Shown: positions 1 through 6,003 of the stretch, piece by piece
Numbering within the stretch: the stretch's first letter is position 1
Layout of the letters: every line of letters begins with the position of its first letter
NCBI GenBank assembly: GCA_003551805.1
Contig: PUNR01000162.1
Location: 1 to 6,819 of the forward strand
DNA: 6,819 bases
Origin: Loktanella sp.
GTDB taxonomy: Bacteria; Pseudomonadota; Alphaproteobacteria; Rhodobacterales; Rhodobacteraceae
Direction: 5' to 3'
Translations under genes and position numbers: made by a program
Notes under the pieces: generated by a model
Told to the model about the DNA's origin: nothing
Database searches by the model: none
Seen by the model: only the letters and a program-made list of their open reading frames with translations

Positions 1-1
1 C

Positions 2-364
2 TATGCCGCGCTGGCCGCGGGGATGACGGCACCTGTCATCTGTGCGATCCACAGCTTTACCCCGCAACTGCGCGCCCGTCCGCCGCGCCCTTGGGAGGTT
101 GGCGTGCTTTATGCCGGTGACGAACGGTTGGCGCTGCCGCTGATCGCTGCCTGCCGTGCGCAGGGCTGGTGCACGGGGGCGAATGAACCCTATGCTGGCC
201 ATCTGCCCGGTGATGCGATTGACCGCCATGCCTTGCAACATGACCGCCCCAATGTCTTGATCGAAGTGCGGCAGGATCTGATCGCGGATGAAGCAGGGCA
301 ATTGGCATGGGCCGAACGGCTTGCCCCAATCCTGCGGCAGGTGCTGGCAGAAACAGAGCTATAA
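2..364 (+). CDS. N-formylglutamate amidohydrolase-family protein (C-terminal part, 5' end outside window)
   Basis: The reading frame is open from the first complete codon at position 2 and ends at TAA 362-364, giving about 120 C-terminal residues. The ATG at 23 is internal to the gene and is not the start. Visible family signatures, in order, are IHSFTP, RPWEVGVLY, a D-x-R-L segment, NEPYAG, and a closing RHAL...VLIEVRQDLI block. Together these match the FGase (HutG-like) amidohydrolase family. Characterised members hydrolyse N-formyl-L-glutamate to formate and glutamate, the last step of one histidine degradation route; the fold is related to zinc carboxypeptidases. No other hut gene is visible here, and the next genes are DUF1244 and dapE, so a role in histidine use is not supported by context and the true substrate is open. 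No signal peptide can be judged because the N-terminus is missing. Family assignment is secure; exact function is not. Confidence 0.88.
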   Translation, partial: YAALAAGMTAPVICAIHSFTPQLRARPPRPWEVGVLYAGDERLALPLIAACRAQGWCTGANEPYAGHLPGDAIDRHALQHDRPNVLIEVRQDLIADEAGQLAWAERLAPILRQVLAETEL

Positions 365-378
365 GGGAGAGATACCAC

Positions 379-672
379 ATGGACGACCAAACCCGTATCG
401 AGATCGAGGCCGCCGCCTTTCGCCGCCTGCGCCAGCATCTGCTGGAGGACCGGCCCGATGTGCAGAACATCGACATGATGAACCTGACCGGTTTCTGCCG
501 GAATTGTCTGTCGCGCTGGTATCAGGAAGCGGCGAATGAACGCGGCATCGAGATGAGCAAGGACGAAGGGCGCGATGCGTTCTATGGTATGCCCTTTGCC
601 GACTGGAAGGCGCAGCATCAGACAGAGGCGTCGCCGGAGGCGCAGGAAGCGTTCAAGAAATCCCATGATTGA
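379..672 (+). CDS. DUF1244 family protein, conserved small protein of unknown function
   Basis: This 97-aa protein starts at ATG 379, 14 nt after the preceding stop. A strong purine-rich ribosome site, AAGGGAGAG at 363-371, lies 7 nt upstream and itself overlaps the previous gene's TAA, which fixes the start. The sequence matches DUF1244: MNLTGFCRNCLSRWY at residues 34-48, including a CxxC pair (Cys40, Cys43), then KDEGRDAFYGMPFADWK at 61-77. The protein looks soluble and mostly helical, with no signal peptide or membrane segment. Its charged C-terminal tail (80-97) is poorly conserved in character. The stop overlaps the dapE start by 8 nt, so translation of the two is probably coupled. The biochemical role is unknown; the paired cysteines could be structural, redox-active or metal-binding, but one CxxC alone does not decide this. 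The length is normal for the family, and nothing suggests truncation. Confidence 0.9.
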   Translation: MDDQTRIEIEAAAFRRLRQHLLEDRPDVQNIDMMNLTGFCRNCLSRWYQEAANERGIEMSKDEGRDAFYGMPFADWKAQHQTEASPEAQEAFKKSHD

Positions 673-1804
673 TCCTGTTGCCCTGACCGCCGATCTGGTG
701 CGCTGCCCCTCTGTCACGCCTGTTGAAGGTGGCGCGCTGGTGTTGCTGGAAGATTTGCTGACCAAAGGCGGTTTCACCTGCACCCGTGTTGATCGTGGCG
801 GGGTTTCGAACCTGTTTGCCCGCTGGGGGCGGCAGGGGGCGAACCGGACCTTCGGCTTTAACGGCCACACCGATGTCGTGCCTTTGGGGGATGAGGCGGC
901 TTGGACCGTCCCGCCCTTTGGTGCCGAGATCAAGGATGGCTATCTGTATGGGCGCGGTGCCACGGATATGAAGTCAGGCGTCGCGGCCTTTGCCGCCGCA
1001 GCGCTGGATTTTGTCGCCGAGACACCGCCTGATGGCGCGATCATTCTGGCGATCACCGGCGATGAGGAAGGCGATGCGCTGGACGGCACGACAGCCCTGC
1101 TGGATTACATGGCCGAGACGGGCGAGGCGATGTCGGTCTGTCTGGTAGGTGAACCCACCTGCCCTGACGTGATGGGCGAGGCGATGAAGATCGGGCGACG
1201 CGGGTCGTTGAATGCGGTCTTTACCGTGACCGGCGTGCAGGGCCATTCGGCCTATCCGCACCGCGCGAAAAACCCGCTGCCGGCGGTGGCGCGGCTGGTG
1301 GATATTCTGGCCAGCCACGAGCTGGATCAGGGCAGCGACCATTTTGATGCCTCGACCTTGGCCGTGGTGACGATTGATACCGGCAATACGGCAACCAATG
1401 TGATCCCGGCGCAGACCAAGGCGGGAGTGAATATCAGGTTCAACGAATTGCACAGCGGGGCCAGCCTGACGGAATGGATGCAAGGTATCGCCGATCAGGT
1501 GGCGGCGGATTTCGGTGTGCAGGTGGCGATGCAGGTCAAAGTGTCGGGCGAAAGTTTCATCACGCCCCCCGGTGCATTGTCCGATCTGGTCGGTCGCGCG
1601 GTCAAAGCGGAAACGGGGCGCGATCCGGTGTTGTCCACCTCGGGCGGGACGTCGGATGCGCGGTTTGTGCAGCATCACTGCCCTGTCGTCGAATTCGGGC
1701 TGGTGGGCCGGACCATGCATCAGGTCGATGAACGGGTGGCGGTGGACCAGATTGTGCAGCTCAAGGCGATTTACGGGCGGATCTTGCGTGATTATTTCGC
1801 GTAG
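665..1804 (+). CDS. dapE: Succinyl-diaminopimelate desuccinylase DapE
   Basis: DapE hydrolyses N-succinyl-L,L-2,6-diaminopimelate to succinate and L,L-diaminopimelate in the cytoplasm, in the succinylase branch of lysine and meso-diaminopimelate (peptidoglycan) synthesis. The protein is 379 aa, the usual length. All expected di-zinc and catalytic residues are present: His68 and Asp70 in GHTDVVP, Asp101 in GRGATDMK, Glu134-Glu135 in TGDEEGDA, Glu163 in VGEPT and His352 in TMHQVDE. These align closely with the numbering of well-studied DapE proteins. The M20 dimerisation domain lies around 177-293 (GRRGSL, GHSAYPH, then TGNTATNVIP), followed by TSGGTSDARF at 325-334. The ATG at 665 is preferred because the protein then opens with MIDPVALTADLVRCPSVTP, a typical DapE N-terminus. 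It overlaps the DUF1244 stop by 8 nt. No strong ribosome site is well placed (AGGAAG at 644-649 is 15 nt away), which fits translational coupling. DapE rather than ArgE or another M20 peptidase is supported by the whole motif set. Confidence 0.97.
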   Translation: MIDPVALTADLVRCPSVTPVEGGALVLLEDLLTKGGFTCTRVDRGGVSNLFARWGRQGANRTFGFNGHTDVVPLGDEAAWTVPPFGAEIKDGYLYGRGATDMKSGVAAFAAAALDFVAETPPDGAIILAITGDEEGDALDGTTALLDYMAETGEAMSVCLVGEPTCPDVMGEAMKIGRRGSLNAVFTVTGVQGHSAYPHRAKNPLPAVARLVDILASHELDQGSDHFDASTLAVVTIDTGNTATNVIPAQTKAGVNIRFNELHSGASLTEWMQGIADQVAADFGVQVAMQVKVSGESFITPPGALSDLVGRAVKAETGRDPVLSTSGGTSDARFVQHHCPVVEFGLVGRTMHQVDERVAVDQIVQLKAIYGRILRDYFA

Positions 1805-1826
1805 GGTGGATTTGAATCCACCTTAC
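1801..1826. repeat. Inverted repeat overlapping the dapE stop codon
   Basis: The arms GTAGGGTGGATT (1801-1812) and AATCCACCTTAC (1815-1826) are reverse complements except for one G/T position, which can wobble-pair in RNA. Only TG separates them; a folded RNA would have a four-base TTGA loop on an 11-pair stem. The left arm contains the dapE TAG stop. No T-run follows on either strand, so it is not a classical intrinsic terminator. From memory, GGTGG-ATT/AAT-CCACC palindromes of this kind are scattered through Rhodobacterales genomes as small REP-like units; this was not searched. Possible roles are 3'-end protection of the upstream mRNA, partial termination, or a mobile palindromic unit. Confidence 0.75.
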
Positions 1827-1872
1827 AGGCAAATGTGATGACGCCCCGCGCAAGCCGTGCTAGGGCAGCGTA

Positions 1873-4128
1873 ATGACACAGATCCCATCCAAATCCGAAA
1901 TCCTCGCGTTTATTTCCGACAACCCGACCAAGACCGCCAAGCGCGATATCGCCAAGGCGTTCGGGATCAAAGGGGCTGCGCGCATCGACCTGAAGCGCGT
2001 GCTCAAGGAACTGGAGGATGCAGGCAAGCTGACCAAGCGCCGGTCGTCTTACCGCGATGTAGAAGAACTGCCGCCTGTGGCCGTGCTGGAGATTATGGCA
2101 CCTGATGGCGATGGTGACCTGTTTGCACGTCCGCTGGAATGGACCGGGCAAGGGCCTGAACCGCGTGTCCTGATGATGCTGCGGTCAAGCGATCCGGCCT
2201 TGGGCGCGGGCGACCGTATCTTGGGCCGTCTGACCGTGGACAAGACCGAAGAGCATACCCACACCGCCCGTATGATCCGCAGGATCGGCACCAATCCGAT
2301 GCGGATTCTGGGTGTGTTTCGTGCCGGATCAGAGGGGGGCCGTGTGCTTCCGATTGATAAGGGTGCGGATAAGCAATGGGTTGTCGCGGCCGGTGCCACG
2401 GGTGGTGCGAAGGATGGCGAACTGGTCGAGGCAGAACAGGCCGGACCCAAGGGGCGGCTTGGCTTGCCCAAGGCGCGGATCGTGGCGCGGTTGGGTGATC
2501 CGACCGCACCGCGCGCGGTGTCGCTGATTGCGATCCACCAGCATGGTATCCCCGACCATTTCGCCGATGATGCGGTGGCCGAAGCCGATGCCGCCAAACC
2601 TGTGGGTCTGAAAGGCCGCAAGGATTTGCGCGATCTGCCGTTGATTACCATCGACCCGTGGGATGCGCGCGACCATGATGATGCGTGTTTTGTCGAGGTG
2701 GATGAAGACCCCAAAAACGAAGGTGGCTTTATCATCTGGGTCGCGATTGCCGATGTCGCCTGTTACGTCAAACCGAACACGCCACTGGATCATGAGGCGC
2801 GCAACCGTGGCAATTCCACCTATTTCCCTGACCGCGTAGTGCCGATGCTGCCCGACCGTCTGTCAGGTGATCTGTGTTCGTTGCACGAAGGCGTGGACCG
2901 TGCCTGTATCGCCGTGGCGATGCGGATTTATGCGCAGGGACAAAAGGTCGGCCATGAATTTCACCGTGGTCTGATGAAGTCCATCGCTTCGCTGAATTAT
3001 GAAGAAGTGCAGGACGCCATCGATGGCGCGCCCAATGACAAGGTGGCCCCCCTGCTGGCCGAGGTGATCCGCCCGATCTATGGCGCCTATGCAGCGCTGG
3101 TAAAGGCCCGTGCGCAGCGGCAACCGCTGGAACTGGACCTGCCGGAACGCCAGATCGTGCTGGATGATGATGGCAAGGTCACATCTGTCCAGTTCAAGGA
3201 ACGGTTGGATTCGCATCGTCTGGTCGAAGAATTCATGGTGCTTGCCAATGTCGCCGCTGCCGAGACGCTGATTGCAAAGAAATCCCCGTTGTTGTTCCGG
3301 GTCCATGAAGAACCCAACGCCGACAAGCTGGATGCGCTGCGTGAAGTGGCGCAGGCCTCGGGTCTGGTGCTGGCCAAGGGTCAGGTGCTGAAAACGGCGC
3401 ATCTGAACCGGTTGCTGATAGCCGCGCGTGAAACCGAACAATCCGAGCTGATCAATATGGCCACCCTGCGGTCGATGACACAAGCCTATTACAGCCCCGA
3501 AAATTTCGGCCATTTCGGGCTGGCCTTGCGGTCTTATGCGCATTTCACCTCGCCTATCCGGCGGTATTCGGACCTGATTGTGCACCGCGCGCTGATAGCG
3601 GCGCATGGCTGGGGCAAAGACGGGTTGTCGCCTTGGGATATCGAAAATCTGGGCGATACCGCGCAGAAGATTTCCGATACCGAACGCCGGTCCATGGCCG
3701 CTGAACGTGACACCACCGACCGCTATCTGGCGGCGTTTCTGTCGGATCGCATCGGGGTGGAAATGGGCGGACGGATCAGCGGGATTGCCAAGTTCGGCGT
3801 CTTTGTGAAGCTGGATGAAACCGGTGCCGACGGGATGATCCCGATCCGGACATTGGGGCGCGAGTATTTCCATTACGATCCCGACAGCCAGACTTTGATG
3901 GGGTCGGATAGTGGTACATTGATCCGACTAGGCCAGCGCGTGACGGTCAAGCTGATCGAGGCAGCACCCGTCACCGGCGGGCTGATCGTCGAATTGCTGA
4001 CACTGGATGAACGCAATATGCCGCGCGGGCCGGGTGTTGCCCGTGGCAAGCCTGTGCGCCGCAAACAAGCGGGCGCCAAGGCCAAAGCCGCCAAGATCGC
4101 CCGCAAAGTCAAGCGTAGCCGCACGTAG
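1873..4128 (+). CDS. rnr: Ribonuclease R (3'-5' exoribonuclease)
   Basis: RNase R degrades RNA processively from the 3' end, including structured RNA, and acts in rRNA/tRNA quality control and mRNA decay. The 751-aa protein has the full domain order: winged-helix-like N-terminus (about 5-65), cold-shock/OB region (about 68-235), RNB catalytic domain (about 250-575), S1 RNA-binding domain (about 627-710) and a Lys/Arg-rich tail (about 722-751). The metal-binding cluster IDPWDARDHDDA gives Asp261, Asp267, Asp269 and Asp270, equivalent to the four catalytic aspartates of the E. coli enzyme. NRGNSTYFPDRVVPMLPD (312-329) carries the conserved substrate-stacking Tyr317, and HFTSPIRRYSDLIVHRAL (557-574) is the family hallmark. 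The basic tail distinguishes RNase R from RNase II. The start at ATG 1873 has AGGG at 1862-1865, 7 nt upstream. The gene lies 68 nt after dapE, so it may be read through from that operon or have its own promoter. It is complete with no sign of damage. Confidence 0.97.
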   Translation: MTQIPSKSEILAFISDNPTKTAKRDIAKAFGIKGAARIDLKRVLKELEDAGKLTKRRSSYRDVEELPPVAVLEIMAPDGDGDLFARPLEWTGQGPEPRVLMMLRSSDPALGAGDRILGRLTVDKTEEHTHTARMIRRIGTNPMRILGVFRAGSEGGRVLPIDKGADKQWVVAAGATGGAKDGELVEAEQAGPKGRLGLPKARIVARLGDPTAPRAVSLIAIHQHGIPDHFADDAVAEADAAKPVGLKGRKDLRDLPLITIDPWDARDHDDACFVEVDEDPKNEGGFIIWVAIADVACYVKPNTPLDHEARNRGNSTYFPDRVVPMLPDRLSGDLCSLHEGVDRACIAVAMRIYAQGQKVGHEFHRGLMKSIASLNYEEVQDAIDGAPNDKVAPLLAEVIRPIYGAYAALVKARAQRQPLELDLPERQIVLDDDGKVTSVQFKERLDSHRLVEEFMVLANVAAAETLIAKKSPLLFRVHEEPNADKLDALREVAQASGLVLAKGQVLKTAHLNRLLIAARETEQSELINMATLRSMTQAYYSPENFGHFGLALRSYAHFTSPIRRYSDLIVHRALIAAHGWGKDGLSPWDIENLGDTAQKISDTERRSMAAERDTTDRYLAAFLSDRIGVEMGGRISGIAKFGVFVKLDETGADGMIPIRTLGREYFHYDPDSQTLMGSDSGTLIRLGQRVTVKLIEAAPVTGGLIVELLTLDERNMPRGPGVARGKPVRRKQAGAKAKAAKIARKVKRSRT

Positions 4129-4147
4129 GGTTAAAGAACTTTCAAGC

Positions 4148-4164
4148 CTCCGGCGGGAGTATTT
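4148..4164 (+). terminator. Short hairpin plus T-rich tail after rnr (Rhodobacterales-type terminator-like element)
   Basis: CTCC (4148-4151) and GGAG (4156-4159) form a 4-bp GC-rich stem with a GGCG loop, followed directly by TATTT (4160-4164). The element lies 20 nt after the rnr stop. The stem is short for an intrinsic terminator, but I recall the string CCTCCGGCGGGAGTATTT as very common after genes in Rhodobacterales, which supports a role in 3'-end formation. That recollection was not checked by search. Confidence 0.55.
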
Positions 4165-4178
4165 CGGGAAACAAGAAA

Positions 4179-4203
4179 TCAGGGCGGCAGAAATCTGCCC
4201 TGA
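4179..4203 (+). terminator. Second stem-loop downstream of rnr
   Basis: TCAGGGC (4179-4185) and GCCCTGA (4197-4203) form a perfect 7-bp stem around an 11-nt loop. Within the loop an alternative CAGA/TCTG pairing (4188-4191 with 4194-4197) is possible. It comes 15 nt after the first hairpin's T-rich tail. No T-run follows, so it could be an mRNA 3'-end stabilising structure or part of a tandem termination region separating rnr from the transglycosylase gene. An operator role is also possible because it lies upstream of that gene. Confidence 0.5.
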
Positions 4204-4239
4204 CATTGCTGTCGCTGTATCGCAATTTCGCCGATCCTG

Positions 4240-4245
4240 TATGAT
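4240..4245 (+). promoter_or_regulatory. Candidate -10 element for the lytic transglycosylase gene
   Basis: TATGAT matches the sigma-70 -10 consensus TATAAT at five of six positions. It sits 22 nt before the start codon and downstream of the rnr stem-loops, where a new promoter would be expected. Transcription would begin near 4252, leaving a leader of about 15 nt that still holds the ribosome site. No good -35 hexamer is visible at 16-18 nt spacing, so the call is tentative. Confidence 0.35.
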
Positions 4246-4258
4246 TGGAAAAAACAGT

Positions 4259-4263
4259 GAGGG
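4259..4263 (+). promoter_or_regulatory. Ribosome binding site supporting the start at 4268
   Basis: GAGGG lies 4 nt before ATG 4268 (a second AGG, 4265-4267, abuts the ATG). The spacing is short, but no comparable site precedes the alternative in-frame ATG at 4241. Starting at 4268 also puts the twin-arginine motif at residues 3-4, as expected for an exported protein. Confidence 0.5.
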
Positions 4264-4267
4264 CAGG

Positions 4268-5455
4268 ATGAACCGCAGGCATTTTTTCGCGCTGACAGGC
4301 AGTGCCATGATCGCAGGTCACCCAACATGGGCCGGTGCAGAAAGCTTTGCCAGCTGGCTGGCGGCGTTTCGCGGGCGCGCGGCGGCGGCGGGCGTGACAG
4401 AGCAGACCTTTGCTGCGGCATTCGCACAGGCGCGGTATCTTGACGACAGCATCGATCGCGACCGCAATCAGGCCGAATTTGCGCGATCTTTCGGGGATTA
4501 CCTTGGCTCTGCCGTATCGGACCAGCGGATCAGGACGGGGCAGGCCAAATTGCGTGAACTAGCCCCGCTGTTTGGCCAGATCGAGGCGCGTTTCGGGGTC
4601 GAGCCACAGATTGTTGCCGCGATATGGGGGATCGAAAGCAATTTTGGCCAGAACCGTGGCAGCGTGCCGCTGATATCCACATTGGCGACGCTGGCGCATG
4701 ACGGCAGGCGCGGCGCATTTTTCGAGGAACAATTGATCGCCGCCCTGCTGATTGTGCAGCGCGGCGACATCACGCCGGATCGCATGACTGGATCCTGGGC
4801 CGGTGCGATGGGGCATACGCAATTTATTCCGACATCATATCAAGCCTACGCGGTAGATTTTACCGGCGACGGGCGGCGCGATATCTGGGGGGATGATCCG
4901 AGCGATGCGCTCGCCTCGGCTGCGGCCTATCTGCGCAGTTTTAACTGGACCCACGGCCAGCCCTGGGGGGTAGAGGTGCACCTGCCACAGGGGTTCGATT
5001 TTATGCAGACCGGACGCCGTGTCAGTCGCAGTGTCGCGGTATGGGCGCAACTGGGGGTGACGGGCGTTGGCGGCGGCCCGGTAGCAGACCATGGCGAGGC
5101 GACATTGACCACACCGACCGGCGCAAATGGCCCTGCGTTCCTGCTGTTTTCCAATTACGCCGTGATTGCGCGTTATAATAACGCCGAAGCCTATATCTTT
5201 GCTGTTGGCCATCTGGCGGACCGGCTGCGTGGCGCTGGGCCGTTCGTGACGCGCTGGCCGGCCGAAGACCAGCCTTTGCGCGGCGACGAACGGCGCGAGT
5301 TACAGGAGAGGCTGACGCTTGCCGGGTTCGACACCGGCGGCGTCGACGGGTTGATCGGGCCGAACACGCGCGGCGCGATCATGGGGTTTCAAAGCAGCCG
5401 CGGGCTGGTGCCTGACGGACACCCGACCACCGCATTGTTGCAGATGCTGCGTTAG
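4268..5455 (+). CDS. Lytic murein transglycosylase, MltB type, with peptidoglycan-binding domain
   Basis: Enzymes of this type cleave the MurNAc-GlcNAc bond of peptidoglycan in the periplasm, leaving 1,6-anhydro ends, during wall growth and recycling. From ATG 4268 the protein is 395 aa. The N-terminus MNRRHFFALTGSAMIAG has a twin-arginine R-R-x-F-F pattern followed by a hydrophobic stretch, and cleavage is plausible after AGA at 22-24, so export by Tat is likely. The SLT_2 catalytic domain spans about 26-325. The catalytic glutamate is Glu123 in AAIWGIESNFGQNRG, and SWAGAMGHTQFIPTSY (176-191) is the second family hallmark. A PG_binding_1 domain covers about 340-394 (LQERLTLAGFDTGGVDGLIG..T..AI..FQ). 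No lipobox cysteine is present, so it is probably soluble or wall-bound rather than a lipoprotein like E. coli MltB. It follows rnr by 139 nt and probably has its own promoter. Its stop overlaps the 3' end of the convergent rppH. Confidence 0.95.
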   Translation: MNRRHFFALTGSAMIAGHPTWAGAESFASWLAAFRGRAAAAGVTEQTFAAAFAQARYLDDSIDRDRNQAEFARSFGDYLGSAVSDQRIRTGQAKLRELAPLFGQIEARFGVEPQIVAAIWGIESNFGQNRGSVPLISTLATLAHDGRRGAFFEEQLIAALLIVQRGDITPDRMTGSWAGAMGHTQFIPTSYQAYAVDFTGDGRRDIWGDDPSDALASAAAYLRSFNWTHGQPWGVEVHLPQGFDFMQTGRRVSRSVAVWAQLGVTGVGGGPVADHGEATLTTPTGANGPAFLLFSNYAVIARYNNAEAYIFAVGHLADRLRGAGPFVTRWPAEDQPLRGDERRELQERLTLAGFDTGGVDGLIGPNTRGAIMGFQSSRGLVPDGHPTTALLQMLR

Positions 5456-5955
5456 AGTTTCGGGGCAAATTCTGCCAGTACGCGTTCATAGACAGCGCGT
5501 TTGAACGGCACGATGCCTGCGACCAGATCAGCGGGGGCGACCCATTTCCACGCGGAAAATTCCGGATGCGCGGTTTGCAGGTTGATCTGGTTGTCCTGAC
5601 CGTGGAACCGCATCAGGAACCATTTCTGTTCCTGCCCGCGATAGCGCCCTTTCCAGATATGGGGCACCAGTTCGACCGGCAGATCATAGGGGATCAGGCC
5701 TGCGGTTTCCGCTTCGATGCTGACAAGGTTGGGGGTGATGCCAGTTTCTTCTTCCAGCTCGCGCAGGGCGGCGGCGCGGGTGCTTTCGCCTTTGTCCACA
5801 CCGCCTTGGGGCATTTGCCACGCGTCGGTGTCGCGGTCGAGGCGCTGGCCGACGAAGACATGTCCGCGCGGATTGATCAGCATGACGCCGACGCAGGGAC
5901 GGTAAGGAAGGTTAGCAATCTCTTGGGTGGTCATGAACGGGCCTTGGTGTTTCAT
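5452..5955 (-). CDS. rppH: RNA 5' pyrophosphohydrolase RppH (Nudix family)
   Basis: RppH removes pyrophosphate from the 5' triphosphate end of mRNA, exposing it to decay by RNase E or related nucleases; it can also cleave dinucleoside polyphosphates. From ATG 5955 the protein is 167 aa. It contains a complete Nudix box at 51-73 (GGVDKGE...RELEEETGI), with catalytic glutamates Glu66, Glu69 and Glu70. The N-terminal LPYRPCVGVMLIN (16-28), AWQMPQGG (45-52), YRGQEQKWFLMRF (105-117) and EFSAWKWV (132-139) are typical of RppH/Ap4A-hydrolase-type Nudix proteins. The start at 5955 is chosen for its well-spaced AGGAG; an internal in-frame ATG at 5934 would give the 160-aa form beginning MTTQEIANLPYRP, with a weaker site. 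An upstream in-frame ATG at 5991 seems unlikely. The gene follows the L,D-transpeptidase-like gene by 48 nt and may be cotranscribed with it. It converges on the transglycosylase gene with a 4-nt overlap of the 3' ends. Confidence 0.95.
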   Translation of the reverse strand: MKHQGPFMTTQEIANLPYRPCVGVMLINPRGHVFVGQRLDRDTDAWQMPQGGVDKGESTRAAALRELEEETGITPNLVSIEAETAGLIPYDLPVELVPHIWKGRYRGQEQKWFLMRFHGQDNQINLQTAHPEFSAWKWVAPADLVAGIVPFKRAVYERVLAEFAPKL

Positions 5956-5961
5956 CTGCTG

Positions 5962-5966
5962 CTCCT
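5962..5966 (-). promoter_or_regulatory. Ribosome binding site that decides the rppH start
   Basis: On the minus strand AGGAG lies exactly 6 nt before ATG 5955. This favours a protein seven residues longer (MKHQGPF prefix) than the alternative start at 5934, where only a weak AAGG is present upstream. Confidence 0.6.
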
Positions 5967-6003
5967 GTTGCTTTGGCCCAGAGATAGGCACAAGGTCCAG
6001 CGG

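Noticed and set aside
974..1720. Long open frame on the minus strand opposite dapE.
   Set aside because: It mirrors codon bias of dapE, has low-complexity His/Arg-rich composition, no family resemblance, and the opposite strand carries a clear DapE.
1812..1839. Possible rnr promoter: TTGAAT (1812-1817), 16-nt spacer, TGTGAT (1834-1839).
   Set aside because: Each hexamer matches only four of six consensus positions and the -35 lies inside the inverted repeat, so chance is a sufficient explanation.
2863..3873. Long minus-strand open frame of 336 codons opposite rnr.
   Set aside because: Antisense shadow of a GC-rich gene; the plus strand encodes the conserved RNB domain here.
4241..4267. Alternative transglycosylase start at ATG 4241.
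   Set aside because: No ribosome site precedes it, it overlaps the candidate -10 element, and it would bury the twin-arginine signal.
5464..5476. GGCA/TGCC small stem near the convergent gene ends, considered as a shared bidirectional terminator.
   Set aside because: Four base pairs, inside the rppH coding sequence, with no T-run on either strand.
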